Source of the DNA: Cyclospora cayetanensis
Taxonomy: Eukaryota; Apicomplexa; Conoidasida; Eucoccidiorida; Eimeriidae
DNA length: 64,000 bases
Assembly (NCBI RefSeq): GCF_002999335.1
Contig: NW_020312088.1
Location: 41,988-105,987, forward strand
Direction: 5' to 3'
The notes below the pieces were generated by a model that worked only from the letters and a program-made list of their open reading frames with translations, did no database searches and was not told the origin of the DNA. A program made the position numbers and the translations under genes. Positions 36,858-49,189 of the stretch are shown here, piece by piece (the first letter of the stretch is position 1; every line of letters starts with the position of its first letter).

Positions 36858-39800
36858 GTGCGTAGACACTCGAAAACCAATAGCGCAAAAGCGTCAGCCA
36901 CGGAGAGGGCAGGACTTAGGGGGCCCTCGCAGGCGTAGCCTCAGCTTCATTCACAAAAGTTGCTGCTCTCAGTGTCTATTTTGCACCGTATGCGGGGTTG
37001 TCTATTTCAGTGCTTGGCAAACGGCCGACCGCACAGCGCCCATTGACCTCCACATGCCATTTGCCGAAGACCTGCCGACACTTCTGCGTGTTTGTTTCTA
37101 CTGGCGTGATGCGACTGCAGAAAAAGCAGCAGGATTACAGCATCGGCTACGAGGCGTACCGTCACTTTGCCTTTTTTGCAGGCCTCCTCTTGCAGGCCAA
37201 CGCCCCAACGCCGACGAAAGCCGCAGATTTAGTGAAGTGGTATGCGATAGAGCCACGCAGCGAGCACGTTATGCCCTCTACTGAGTGGCGGGCAGCAGGC
37301 CTTATACCCTTCTGTACGCTCAGGTAGCGAGATTTGTTCAAATGGCCATGGCTGGTGGGATTCAGCCTCAGCGAGCATGTGCTCCTACTTGTATCCGTAC
37401 GGAATCCGTAATGCCTGGGCACATATTCGTTCGAGGGCTAGCCGTTTTTCGCTTAGAGGCCTGAGGCAAAGCTCTTCGCTGTTACATGCCCATCGGCAGT
37501 TTTCAGGGCCCACTGGTTGATACGCGCCTCTCACGTGAACCACCGAACTACTTCCTCCTTCTTGTTTGGGGTCTCAGTTAATTTGCGCCTGTGTTTACAA
37601 TCGGCATACTGCTTGCTCTATAGGTACCTCACGGAGAAAGCATACTGCGTTCCCAGAGTGCGTTCCGGAAAGCCTATAGAAATGAGCGCAGACGAATAAA
37701 TGCAAATCTACAAAGCTACTAAACTTCTTCACCCTCCGGTTTTCCATAGGTCCCGCATAAATTTTCCGCCTCCGCAGTGGCAGTGTTTTGCTTCCTCCTT
37801 CTGAGACGCTGGGTTGCCGCTGTCTGCGTTGCACCCCTGGGTACCGCCATCATCATCATTTCAGAGGATGGGCTTGCTTGCGTTTCGTAGGATCTACCTC
37901 GGCCCCTTGTACCTCGCGTGTACACCACGTTGGTGAACAACCTCATTTTGGATTCTTGCGTGGAGGTAAGTGGAGAAGGACGTGCAAATCGAGACGCAAA
38001 TTCTGGCAGTTGCTCGGTGCAGATGCTCATTTGCGCTAAATGCTCAGCCCTCTTGGGTATGATGCTACCCATTGTTCGAGAAAGCTTGAATTTGCAGTCA
38101 CATGGGCCTGGTAGCATGCAGGGTCTTGCTGCACATATCTGGATGCAACTCTACAGAGAAGACCATCTGCGCAAATATATAGGCTCCTGCATGCTTACAA
38201 ATGCGTGAAACGGTCTAGCAGCTTCACAGACGTATATATGTGCAGCACTGATGAATAAATACAAGCTCCCTCCACAACCACATGCATTTAAAGCCCGCTG
38301 GTCGATTGCGTATATAGGTTCTGGAAGATCCGGTGCATGGGCAGCAGCTCCTCCCAAACAAATTTTTCTTGCTCTGGGCGTGGAGAGACTTCGCTCTTGA
38401 TTTCGACGTCAGAATGAGCGCTATTCCATTTTAATTGCAGCCGAACCTGCATCACTAGATGCTGTATCGCTGTCCAGCCGCAAGCGCTTAACGGGTAGGC
38501 ATCAAGATCAGCAACTGCTTGTAATAAAAAGAATATCCTCTGGAAGCGTGCACAGCTGCTGAACTGCTTATTGGAACCGTTCATACAGAATCGGTGGAAG
38601 TACAGCGGTATGCATGTTCGGGGTGCCAGCTTGGCCGAGCGCTACGGACAAAGAGAAGCCTATAAGGTGCCTTTGCCCGTTCAAAGGCGCGTCGGGCAAA
38701 GAGCACAAGGAGGCAGAACCAAAAGGAAGGCGCTGCTAGGCTTTAAACGCAGCTGACTGTTTCGGAATTACAAGTTGCTTTTTGCCTGCATGTCCGTTTG
38801 CACGGTACTACATCGACACGCGAGCCCTGAGTAGCTGCATCCTTTGTTGTTCGGATATTGCACAATAAAATGAGCCCAAATCATTGGTAGATAAAGTAGA
38901 GTATCTTTGGAGAAAAATCATCCTGTTGTCTCTTACATCAGTACGCGCAAACGCCGGAGTCTACTGCAGGTGCAAAAGCTATTCGCATATGATAAAGCCT
39001 GAGTGCTACAGCTAACATGCAGCCTCAGGATGAACAGGGTAAAGCATTTGATGCGTATCCCCGAAATTGTACACAAACTAGTTGCTAAAGGATCACTAGA
39101 TTGAAGGTGAATAAACCGTTTGAAAAGGGGAGAACGAGCTACATTGCTTGCCGCCACGAAGTAGAGTAGTCGTAATTCCTTGCCCGCCGTACACCTCGAG
39201 GAGTTTTAAGCGAGAAAGTAGGTTTTTAAAGCCTGTTCAAGACGCTATTCAGGGTTGCCCTTTTGGAAGGGGCTGTAGCATGTTTGTGCCACCCAGCTGC
39301 TCTCTATGCCTTCCCCTTGACTCAACAGCCGAGCGAACTTCCAGGGATGGCGAATACTGAGCAGGTGGAGTTTGAAGTGTGATGTCCTATTTAAGCCCGG
39401 AACGACGCTCAAGATTACACAAGCAGCAAACCAAATTCTATTGCTAGCATCACCATCAGACCCTTTTGAAGCACTAACGTGGCACATATCGCCGGAGTCG
39501 TAACACTGCACACGCAGAGGAATTCCGCAACAAAATCCACCGTGTATTTACATATCCGCTACATTCGTCCTGAACAACATCACCTCGAAACTAATCGATG
39601 CAGGCTATCCGCTGTTTCATCACTGAACGATCTTTACTGAGGCCAATATCCAAATGAAGATGGCTCTGGAAGCTCCGGGGTCCAGTTCTTTCTAAAAGCA
39701 TCTTGGAATCGTGAGAGTGCTCTCCAGCGTGAGGGGAGGGGATTGTGTGCACAATAGCCGACACAAAAATGGATAAAGGGGTGGCGGTCAGGCTATCAAG

Positions 39801-40777
39801 AGCATGATTCCGAAAGGGAGCTGGATGGCGGTTTATAAGGAGACTTGAAGACGATCCGATTTATAATTGGCTGCTCTTTCTGCCATGCTCCTTGTTGATC
39901 TGTTTGCTTTACGTTGGTTTGTGTTGTGCAGACCTTTATTGGCTTATCTAAGGTAGAGAATTTTCGAAGAAAATCAAAGGAAACACTTCAAATCTCGGTT
40001 GTAATACGCCAAAAGCTTCTCATCCTGAGTCTTGTATGCGGGTACCTCGCGTTCTCAGCTACCTTCCTTGCAGCCATCAGGAGCCACACTGTTTGTTTGA
40101 CTTCTATCTGCTGCTTAATCTTCAGTGCTAGAGCCACGACTCAGTGGTGGACCTGCGTTCCAAGTTTCCCTTTATATGGGTGTCGGGCTGGAAGCACAGC
40201 GCGTAGAGTTCCCCTTATACGCATAGATCTTCCTCTCACAGCATCCTCCCCCACGCCGACCTTCTTGAAAAACGTTTTGCCTTCCCACGCGGGCCTCGTT
40301 TGCTATTTCAAGCACAGTCGTCTCGCAGAATTACGCGGAGGCATAAACATGTAGACTGTATTAAGCCGGAGTGCGTTAGTACTCTCGCCTAATGCTCTTG
40401 GCTTTGCTTAGATCGCAGTAGGCAGTTGTAACAACGGCGAAAACACTACTGATAATATCCCGTTTGGAGGGAGGCTTTTACTAGCATTTGGAAACATTAG
40501 TACTCTTGCTATTTGTACACGTCTCTAGCCGAAAAACTTGAAGCTTCAACGTGCGCGCTTTATCAGGTAGTAGGCACCAAGAGTTATGCACGGGCATTGT
40601 GAAGAAAAGAAAGATCCATAGGGATATAAGCCAACGGCAAACCCTGCCCTCAGGCTTAGAAATTCAGAGCCCACTGCCACCATAGATCTAGGGGCTGCCC
40701 ATCCTAAGCTTGGCTGCCAACTACATCCACCTTCTTTGCAGAGACATTTCGGAACTCTGCCGCCACAAACAGGTGAT
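36858..40777. other. Unresolved region with weak coding signals
   Basis: Candidate frames on opposite strands compete: plus 36998-37327 and 38571-38756; minus 37719-38117 and 38288-38584, the latter with LVMQVRLQLKWNSAHSDVE. None is recognised and no complete splice chain was built. A 146-codon frame at 39914-40354 contains a hydrophobic stretch but no other support. Confidence 0.25.
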
Positions 40778-40811
40778 CTAGGGTCTACAGTGATTGCACT
40801 GTAGACCCTAG
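40778..40811. repeat. Perfect 15-bp inverted repeat with 4-nt loop
   Basis: Left arm CTAGGGTCTACAGTG, loop ATTG, right arm exactly complementary. It lies about 0.5 kb beyond the stop of the SSRP1 gene, in sequence without an open frame of note. It can form a stable stem on either strand. Confidence 0.95.
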
Positions 40812-41306
40812 CGAAAACGGCACAAGAAGTTTTCTTGTCGTGCTGCCCGCAATCAAAAAAGCAGAGCAGCAGCCATGCCACCCATAGCGAGGCCCTGTCA
40901 CTAAATAGCAGAGCGACATCACTTCTTATGCTTCTTTTTTTCTTTCTTGCTTTCCTGTTCCAACACACACACATACACAGGAGAACGCACCGAGATGCGG
41001 GGCCTCTACCTTCTGTGGATGCACACCAGCGGGTCTAACTCAAACATCCAGTCGCCCAGTAACAGCAGAAACCGGACAAAAGAAACCACGCAGCGCGATT
41101 GCTTCTCCGTGAAGCCCCTCTTCCCAGTCTCCCCCATCGATCCCTCTCCAATCTTTCCGTAGGTTATAGCGCTACGCTGCATTAACCAATCGAGCACCCG
41201 AAGCTATCGCCGCTCACTGCCCCGCGCGCAAGTAAGAAGCTCCTCAAGTCGGCCAAACGTCTCTTCCTACCTCACGACGGTCTAGGCTAAACACAAGGAT
41301 CTGTAT
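40812..41306. other. 3' flank of the SSRP1 gene
   Basis: No gene seen. A pyrimidine run at 40926-40958 followed by a CACACACATACACA stretch is the only conspicuous feature. No HMG-box-encoding exon could be found here that would extend SSRP1. Confidence 0.5.
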
Positions 41307-44300
41307 TCAGAGCCTACGGGGCCCACCCACCTTGTGGCTTTTCCTTTTTTTGTCCTTCTCGCCGTCCTCCTCCTCATTCGATTCGCTTGCACTCTCTTCG
41401 CTTTCGTCATCGTCCTCTTCGTCTTCAAAGTCTTCATCTGCAAGACCACGAAAGGAGCTCCGCCAGGAACCCTATATGCCAAGGCGGAAAGCCTAAAGCT
41501 CAGTACTGACTCTTCTATAGGGAAAGCATAGAACCTAGGCCAGTAACTTGGGATCTTCGTAGACGGAACAGTGGGATGCAGTGCGAAGGCAACGTGCGCA
41601 ACTAGCACTGACAGCTGCCGCTTTCGTGCAGCAAGTACATAGGTTCCACCGCAGCTCAAAACCATCTTAAAATTTGCTTGTGCCAAGCAAAAGCACGAGT
41701 TCCAGGCAACATTGCTCCAATGCGTCTTCTAGAGTTGAGAGGCCTGATTGCCTTGTGCAGCAGATCATATCTTGAAGAACCCTTTGTGCCACGCGTTGCT
41801 ACAGTTTGAAAGTCCCCTTGTTGAATGCCTAGCGCACCTGTATCTGACTCTCCTCCATAGTCGTCATCGTCCTCATCAGTGGGTAGCTCTGCCTCTTGCA
41901 GACCGCTCGTCCTCGCCGCGTTTGACTTCTCGACGTTCTTTATGCGAATTCCCTTTTGGGTGAGAAATTCAACCAGAGGCTGTGCGCACAAGAAAGCTAG
42001 CCACAACGTCAGCCTGGCGTGGCGCACAAGGTGTCGAGAGCTCGGCAAGAACAAGGACGGGCACGTGTCTACCGGAAAACAAGCTGCGGCGAGTGCAAGG
42101 AGCAGGTGGCAAAGACTGCTCGGCACGCAGAGATGCTCCCTCCTGCTGAGCAGGGGCAGCACAAGCAGCCGCTTTTCTGAAGCAGCACAGGGGGGACGAG
42201 GGTGCCAGACGACAGCCCGACACTCACTTCGTATTCGTTGCGGTCGATGGACGTGAACTCGTGTTCGACACCTCCACGACATGAGACCGTAAAGGCAAAG
42301 AAGCGGTTGGTCGTGCTGGCTCCGGTGCGGCTAAATTCGACGCTCACCACATCTTCGAATCTGCGCAAAAGAAAGAAAGTTTCGGGGCACCTTCCCTGCA
42401 GAGCGGCGCCTCTTCTGAGACTAAGGAGGCGAGGCGAGGCGTCTACAGGGGACTAATTGAGCAGAAGAATACTGGCTGCTAGGGAAGGGCAGGGAGGCGG
42501 GAGTACGGGCAGACGTACCGGACGAAGATTACAGGCTTGACAATGAAGAGGAAGGAGCGATTGAGGGGATACAAATGGCCGCTTTGCGCCCTGTAGCTGC
42601 AAGTGATGCCATACTGATGCTTCACGCTCTTGAAGTCGCCAGGCACAATTACGTTCTTCCCAATTAAAGACTTGAGGATGCGCGTGATAACGTCAAAGGT
42701 TTTTCCTGCAACAACACGCAAGCGTGCAAAAGCAACATCAACAGAGGCTGGAACTTGCGGGAGCTCCGTGATCCCAGCAGCAGCCACCGAGTGGCGTGAA
42801 GAAGAGTCTCGCATGGAGGGGCAGTCGTCGATCGAGAAATTAGTGCACAGACAAAGACGCAAGGAAAGCCAGGACCAGACTGAGGTGCAGGAGAGAGGAG
42901 GGAGTCAGTAGAGGGGGAAGGGTGGGTGGACTAAAAGAGGAGAAGAAGGCATCATCGAAGGATGCATGAGCAGTTTGGCAGCGGGGGGGCGGGAGGGGGT
43001 TGGCGACCACTGAGCGGAAGGGGCCATTTTTTTTTCCCGCCATGCATGTGAGTGCATGAGTGTTGAGTCAGTGAGCAGCATGCAGTACGTGGCGAGCAGT
43101 TCACATAACGTGAAAGAGAGGCCTGCGTAAACGCAGCCATGGCGATGATAGGGGAGGGGGTTCACAGTGGAAAAAAACAGCACCTTCCAGTTGCTTCTCC
43201 AGACCCTTCTCTTTAAGCTCGGCTTCCTCAAGGTTCACCTCCACGGAGGTGACGTTTTCGCTATCGAATTGTAGGACGACGAAGGGGTAGGAAGTCTGCC
43301 CTTGGCGCATGGCGTTGTCTAGAGAGAGGATGAAATTGACGTGTGGCGAGTTCGGCCGCGGCACCAGGAACATCCTGAAGTTGGAACGCAACAGGAGAAG
43401 GAGAAGCAGAAGAAGGTGGTGGTCGTGGTGGGAGGTGGTTGTTGCGTGTTTAGCGGAGAGACGAATACAAGGCAAGGGTGCTGGGGGCGCGCCGGAATGG
43501 CCTCACGGCAAGACGCAGCCACGCAGCTGTGCAGGCATATTTTCGAGCGAGCTAACTCCAGGCTAGCTCAAACGACAGACGTCTAAGGACAAAGGTTTCA
43601 AACATGCAGTCAGCAAGCGCCATACCTGTTGATGTTGGTGTACAAGATCGTGTAGTCGTAAGACTTGCCGTGGAATTTGAGGGCGCGACGACCAATGTCG
43701 ATTTCATAGCGGCCTCTAGGAACCAGCAAAGGCACGTCGTTCAGAAGGGCGATGCTCTCCATCTTCGTCTCAGCCACGCCGCTCTTCTTCACGAGCTTCT
43801 GAGAAGCATACCGAAGCACCACCACAGGACGCACCGAGAGCAGCATGCGAAAAGGGGGAGCGATAGGATGCTTTTCTTCCCTTGGAGCCGCCAAAGGCCC
43901 TCGAACGCTCCCCCGTAGCTGCGTGCAGCCACACGTCAATTGCGCGCGCATACAGAAAAGACAGCACATTCGGGAAGAAGCGAGCAGAACAATCGAAAAG
44001 AAGTGGCGCTCGCCTCCTTTAGACTCTGAAGATGGCTGTTTGTCTCTTCGTCGCCTGTTGCCGGTTGAAACAGCCGAATCTCAAGAAGCAGATCTTCGGC
44101 TTGATCCCTGCGCAGAGAAGTAAAAACGTCAGGGCAGGAAAAGGCAGCTAGCGAAGCATCCGACGCGTTGCAAAAGCAGCACATCTGACACCCCATCCCA
44201 GGGATATGCCCCGTGTCGTCCTGTCGCGCGTTTGTGGATGCAAAAAGAGCAAGACCAACCGCGTGTCGTCTTGTAAGAGCTCAATTGCCAAGTCGTTCTT

Positions 44301-45184
44301 GGAAGGCGTCGTCACCTGTACGATGTCTTGGGCATTCACCTCGAACGCTGGGCAGCCCTCCACAGAAACCTTTAAGTTGTTCCCTGAGCATGCACCGGCA
44401 CAAGCGCAGTTTTGGAGGGCAGCGCTGAGGGAAAGCGTGAGACAGGCTGGCTGGCCTCACACGCGCACGGAGTGGTGCATTCTTGACACAGAATGAGGGA
44501 TCGGGTGCGTGGCGTAGGGGGCTCGCAGCACAGGGGACGCGAAAAACATTTTGCCCACGAACCATCCATCGAAACGTCCCCCCAATGCCATCCTAAGTGC
44601 GCAACATTCTTGGTATGGAGAGGAAGTTTGAACTGGTCCTGGAAGTGCCGCCGGATATCGTCGAAGTTCTGTAACTCAAACCGCGCATGCATGCATTGTT
44701 TGACGGGCTGCGTGCAAGTTGCTGTGGCGTACAGGCGTTGCTTGGCTGTCTCGCACAAGCATGCCCAGCGGAGCATGCAGAGAGGGACGGATGCGGATGT
44801 GGGGATGCAAGGCTTGGGGGAGATTGCGAGGCAGCGGATCATACGAGAAGCTGGTGCTGGGGTGGCTCTTGAGACAGCCGTGAGCCCCTCTAGCGTCACG
44901 CAACCTCTAAATTCCCCAAGGACGACAAACCCCACCTTTTTGTGAAAGCCATCGAACCGGATGATACTGTCGTTTCTTTGCGCCCCCAGCACAATCTTGA
45001 GCTGATACTGGTCTGCCCCGCAGTGTATCCACTGAGCATCCGCGATATCCGCGCTTTTATACTGGTACACCTTTCCGTTTCTCCGGTTCTTCCAGCCGAA
45101 AACTTCCCCGCTCATCTTGAAGAGCCCCTGCGCGAACCGGACATACACCGCGCCACAACTTCGCATGACGGCGCCAGAGGCCAT
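41307..45184 (-). CDS. SSRP1: FACT complex subunit SSRP1/Pob3, ten exons, 509 residues
   Basis: Exons (5' to 3'): 45184-44936, 44668-44563, 44383-44260, 44107-44014, 43798-43626, 43374-43184, 42705-42519, 42360-42228, 41979-41838, 41437-41307. The frame closes at 1530 nt. Family role: with SPT16 it forms FACT, the nucleosome-reorganising chaperone in the nucleus. Diagnostic blocks in order: GKVYQYKSADIADAQWIHC and IIRFDGFHKK (N-terminal dimerisation part), NVAHLGWHWGDVSMDG, LVPRGRYEIDIGRRALKFHG, LFIVKPVIFVRFEDVVSVEF and SIDRNEYEV (tandem PH-like SSrecog region). It ends in an acidic tail DEDFEDEEDDDESEE followed by basic KDKKRKSHK. No HMG box follows, so the layout is that of yeast Pob3 rather than animal SSRP1. 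The intron after 44014 has a GC donor (GAG|GCGAGC). An AAG|GTGGGT site just before the stop could alternatively lead to a further exon, which I did not find. Confidence 0.93.
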
Positions 45185-46080
45185 CTGCTATCGGGAAGCA
45201 AGCAAAAAGCAGAACATGCTAGCAAGAGCAGGAGAATGGCGAAAACATTAGAAAATAAATGCAAACACCCACTGGGTCACTCCTTCCCAGACCGCGGATG
45301 TTCGCCACAGAAACCACAGGGCCACTAGGGGTGGCGGGCGGCCCCGCTTGCGCCATTTTCGCTCAATAAAATATCGCAGGTAACGCTGTTTGCTTGAATT
45401 GCTTCCTTCAGAGGAACGAATACCCTTTTGGCAGCATCGAGAGCCGCAGTGACCGGCCGGGCTGCATGCCCAGGTGTGAGGTGACGCCCACTGTACTACG
45501 TGTTGCAATAAACAAGTTACATCACCGCGAAGCAAAGGCTTTTCCCTTTCAGCGACGCGCCATCAAGGGACAAGAGACCACTATTCTAGAAGGATCAAGC
45601 GAAGGCTGCTGCTGCCGCACGGTTTTGCATGCAGGGGGGAAGGGGGGGTGGTTGTTCTCCAAGCGGGGTGAGTCGCCGAATTCAGCAAGAGCATCATACA
45701 GAAGGCAGGAAGTATGCTCGAAAACATAGTTAGCCACAAGTGGAGCTCTTCGGCGTTAATCAGATTGGCTCTTTGTAACGCACGCCACAATGCTCTTTAA
45801 CAGAGGCGCACGGCGAAGCGTACCAATGTCTTAATCACTTGCAGAGAATGACGTGGTGTAACGGTTTTTGGCAACATGAGCCTTCTGTTTCATCACGAAT
45901 ATCATCTTTTAAATCCGGTATCAGTCATACTTGCATCTGGAATGCCTCATAACTATTCAATAAATCTTCTGCTCCATAGCTGCCACTGTACCGGGCCAAG
46001 CTACACTTGGGCACCTTCTACTGCACCAGTTATATCTTGCGAAGACCTCGGATAGAATTCACTATTTTTCCCCCCTTCGC
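45185..46080. other. Upstream flank of the SSRP1 gene
   Basis: No gene recognised. It includes a run of G near 45636-45650. The SSRP1 promoter should lie in the first few hundred bases. Confidence 0.45.
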
Positions 46081-46660
46081 GTATCTTGCTTACTGCACAG
46101 TACTACCTAAGCAATACAAACATACGTAGGGTTGTGCATGCGTGCGCCACGTGCTTTATGCAACTGACTGTGTATGCTCGAAGAGCCTAGAGGGTACAGC
46201 ATGCGGAACCTAGCTGTGCTTCTCCCCTCTTGTCGAGAGTATGGAGGCTGCTGGCAGGGAAGGAGGAGAGTTATTTTGCAACACAACCAATAGATAGATA
46301 AAATTTGTGAGAAGTCTGGATTTGAGTGTCTTCCTACGGAGACGTTCGCTGGAGCGCTCCAGCTGGTGACACCGCATGGATTGATGCAGCTGTTCCACAC
46401 TCATTCACTAGCTGTGGATGCAGTGGAGTTTCAGATTTCCCTACTTAGGTGTCTGGTCTGAATAAAGTCATTTGGTTATTCAATGATTGGGTTTTGTTTG
46501 ACATCAAACTGGGGAGAGGTCCGTATGCCTTCGAAGTTGAAGGAGCCACAAAGACTGCTGGGGCGGCAAGGGGTGGCCTGCAAGCTGATGTGAGCGCAGT
46601 ATTTCCATAGCTGGAAGAATGTCATGATAGGTTTGCTGGCAAAATATCTCTGGATGCAGC
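46080..46660 (+). repeat. LTR-like repeat, copy 3
   Basis: Near-identical over about 500 bp to the reverse complement of 49.2-49.7 kb. Shared blocks include GGAGCGCTCCAGC, AATAAAGTCATTTGGTTATT and GGGTTTTGTTTGACATCAAA. It contains an AATAAA polyadenylation-like hexamer near 46460. Same orientation as copies 1 and 2. Confidence 0.85.
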
Positions 46661-46739
46661 CATGAGTGTCATACCGACCCAGGAAGTATGATGGCCATAA
46701 AAATGGGTAAACAATAAGGGATTTGGTAGGCTGCTTAGA

Positions 46740-47430
46740 GTTTTACCTTCTAGTGCTCAGTGCAAGGTCTCCGTAGGGACACACCCAACTCTAGAGTCAA
46801 TGAAACCCTAATAAGTAGTTAATAGATGTGTCACCTAAGAACTCTCTCCGTCCCCTGCCCGCCTCTTCACGGTTTCCCACATAAGGAAAGAAGCGCAGCT
46901 CGATTTCGCAATGCGGCACCCTCTAGGAACACAAAACATTCAGAGTTGGTCGCACAAAGCATCCGGCGCCCACGCACACAACACTGCATCGTCTTAAAAC
47001 AAGCGAACGCTCCTCCGCAATAAGCTTGATGTACAAACAGAAAAACAAAATTGTCAATTCCTTACAAACTCCAAGCTAAGTATTTCTAATGTAGTAGAGT
47101 ATCGTTAAGTACAGATTACCTAGCTACCTCTTTGCCACTCATTTCAAAACGCATGCCCTCTTCTTTCGTACCTTTACATCGAGACCAACTGCGTGCAGGG
47201 CACAAGAAACCACGCTATCACCACCCTCCAGGTTTTCAGAAGCAGGAAAGCAATGCAACTAAGATAATCAGATGTGCAAATCGACCGACTAAGGAAGCGC
47301 GACGAAAAGAAAGGAGTACACACTAGCCAACAACGAACCAGGGACCGAGGCAACGCGAGTATGGTTGCTCGACGGCTCGCTGTCGTCGGAGCGCCGAAAT
47401 GGGTCAGCCTCCTGATACGAGAAACCACAA
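46740..47430 (-). repeat. LTR-like repeat, copy 4
   Basis: The reverse complement carries the GTGTCCCTACGGAGACC block (near 46775), the CATTCAGAGTTGGTCGCAC-type block (near 46938; compare 10.05 kb) and the TTCTCGTATCAGGAGGCTGA block (near 47420; compare 15.0 kb). More diverged from copies 3 and 5 than those are from each other. Confidence 0.6.
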
Positions 47431-48358
47431 GATTATCACGGGTATGAAGGAAATCAAACGAAGTAGTTCAGCATTGCTTCCGCGGCTCATTAAGCAACTT
47501 ATGCATGCAATTGCATGCAGCGCAGTCGTTTCCAAAGCCCCGAAAACGTCTTACGGAAGAATGCACGAGAAATACACCTAAGAGTACCTACGGAGAATTC
47601 GAGGGCTGGACAACACCTGGAAAATAGTAGCCAGAAACGATCCACACAATACCCACAGCTAAAGGCAGCCGTTTCAGGCAGAGAACGAGCTGTGGGAGGA
47701 CGACTACCAAGGAGAGTGAGGAATGGCGTCCATGGAGACTCGCATTGTCTCTCAGACAGGACAACAAAGTCTCCCAGAGGCAACAAAAGCCACAATAACT
47801 ATTTGCACAGCCAGTGCGGCGAGCACTTCCAACCCATATCACTAGGAACTCCCATTTAATGTTTCGATGAAATTCCCTTTCCCTAAATTCCAGCACTTGT
47901 ACGGCTTCCTGTGGATCCTCTGCGTATGTCATTTGGCTACACAGCGAAGTCATTTAGTAACTCAAAAGGTTTTAAAGCTTCTGTAGGCCGCCAATACTGA
48001 TAGTTTTGGGTGCAGCTTGTACGATGTTGGACGGTAGAGTGCTTCGTCTGGTCACCCGGTGCACCTCATGAAGCCTGCCAATCTGCCAGGACCTCGAACC
48101 AAAGAGCCGACTGCAGTTTACCACAATTGCGTGCTTCTCTCTCTCTACTTTAGTGCTGTGCATACATTTGCGTGCACAAGCCGGCAGCTGTATAGATCTC
48201 TCCCCGATAAAGGTCGCTGCTGAGTCCGGAACACCAGGTCTAAGCCCAAATCGTAAATTGGTTCCTTCCCCGTGTAGAGCAGGGATGTGGTAGAAAAGCA
48301 GGTAACCAAGTGGACTGTCCCCCTATATGCCAGTTCAGCATATAGAAAAGCCTCCAGC

Positions 48359-48640
48359 CTAGCAAGTAGAGTTATTTGTGAGCACAGGGTCGCAAATACT
48401 GCAAAAGTGTGCTGTTGGTGCAGTCTGTCCAGGTTCCTCAGGATGGTTCGCAGTGATCATGTTGTCGTCAATGTGTAGGCTGGTCCTATGGGGGGCGCCA
48501 GAACGCACTAAAGAGCTCCGGCTTTCTATCCTAGGGCTGCTTCGAAGTGCGAATTCTCTCTGGCTGTTTTTTCTCGTCCACCACACACCATAGGCTAAGG
48601 CCGGCTGACAGCCCTCGCATCCATCAATTCTTAGTTCCAA
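48359..48640 (-). pseudogene. Reverse transcriptase catalytic-block remnant
   Basis: A 93-codon minus-strand frame with HIDDNMITANHPEEP near its middle. The D-D pair and the following PEE spacing fit the gypsy-type reverse transcriptase palm. The Y-to-H change and the frame ending at 48359 indicate a pseudogene. Continuation beyond the stop is faint. Confidence 0.55.
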
Positions 48641-49189
48641 CAGGGCTCTTCCGTTTTATCCAAAGACGCAGGAATTGATCTCCTTTGTTCGTGGAGCCTT
48701 TACAAGTTCATCATTTGGGGATGCCCCACAGGCCAGGTGGTTTCTCTCGCTTGGTCCCACCTAACATTACATTTTAGGTGGACGCTAGAAAAATTATCAA
48801 AGAAGCAGCTGTTTTTGTACGTTGTGCTTTTACAGACCGTATGTTCACACTTCTTAACGTGCTTCTTAATAAATCTTCCCGGCGTGAGCTTTCGGGTCTC
48901 TCCTTACGTTTGCTGTTAACCTAATCTCAGCATCAACTGATGAATCAGGGCCTATATGAAGGCTTGAAGCGTAGTACTCTATGCAAGCAGGTGGCTTCCT
49001 CCGTGTTCACGCCACAGAAGTGCCTCTTACTACAGTGAATATGCTGCAAAGTGGATCTGTCTTCCTGCTTCCAGCGGAGGAGGGGGTACAAAAGCGAGGT
49101 CATTGAAGAGGCATTAAATGAAATCTTCGGGTACTTCTCCGCTCGTATGGCCGTTATATTTCTCTGGTTGGTATAGCCTGGTGCATGCA

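Noticed and set aside
39914..40354. 146-codon frame with a hydrophobic stretch
   Set aside because: No domain, no splice support, and composition compatible with chance; kept only as a remark in the regional entry.
44372..45184. 270-codon single-exon reading across SSRP1 exons 1 and 2
   Set aside because: The middle part is an open intron. Family alignment and phase require splicing at 44936/44668 and at 44563.
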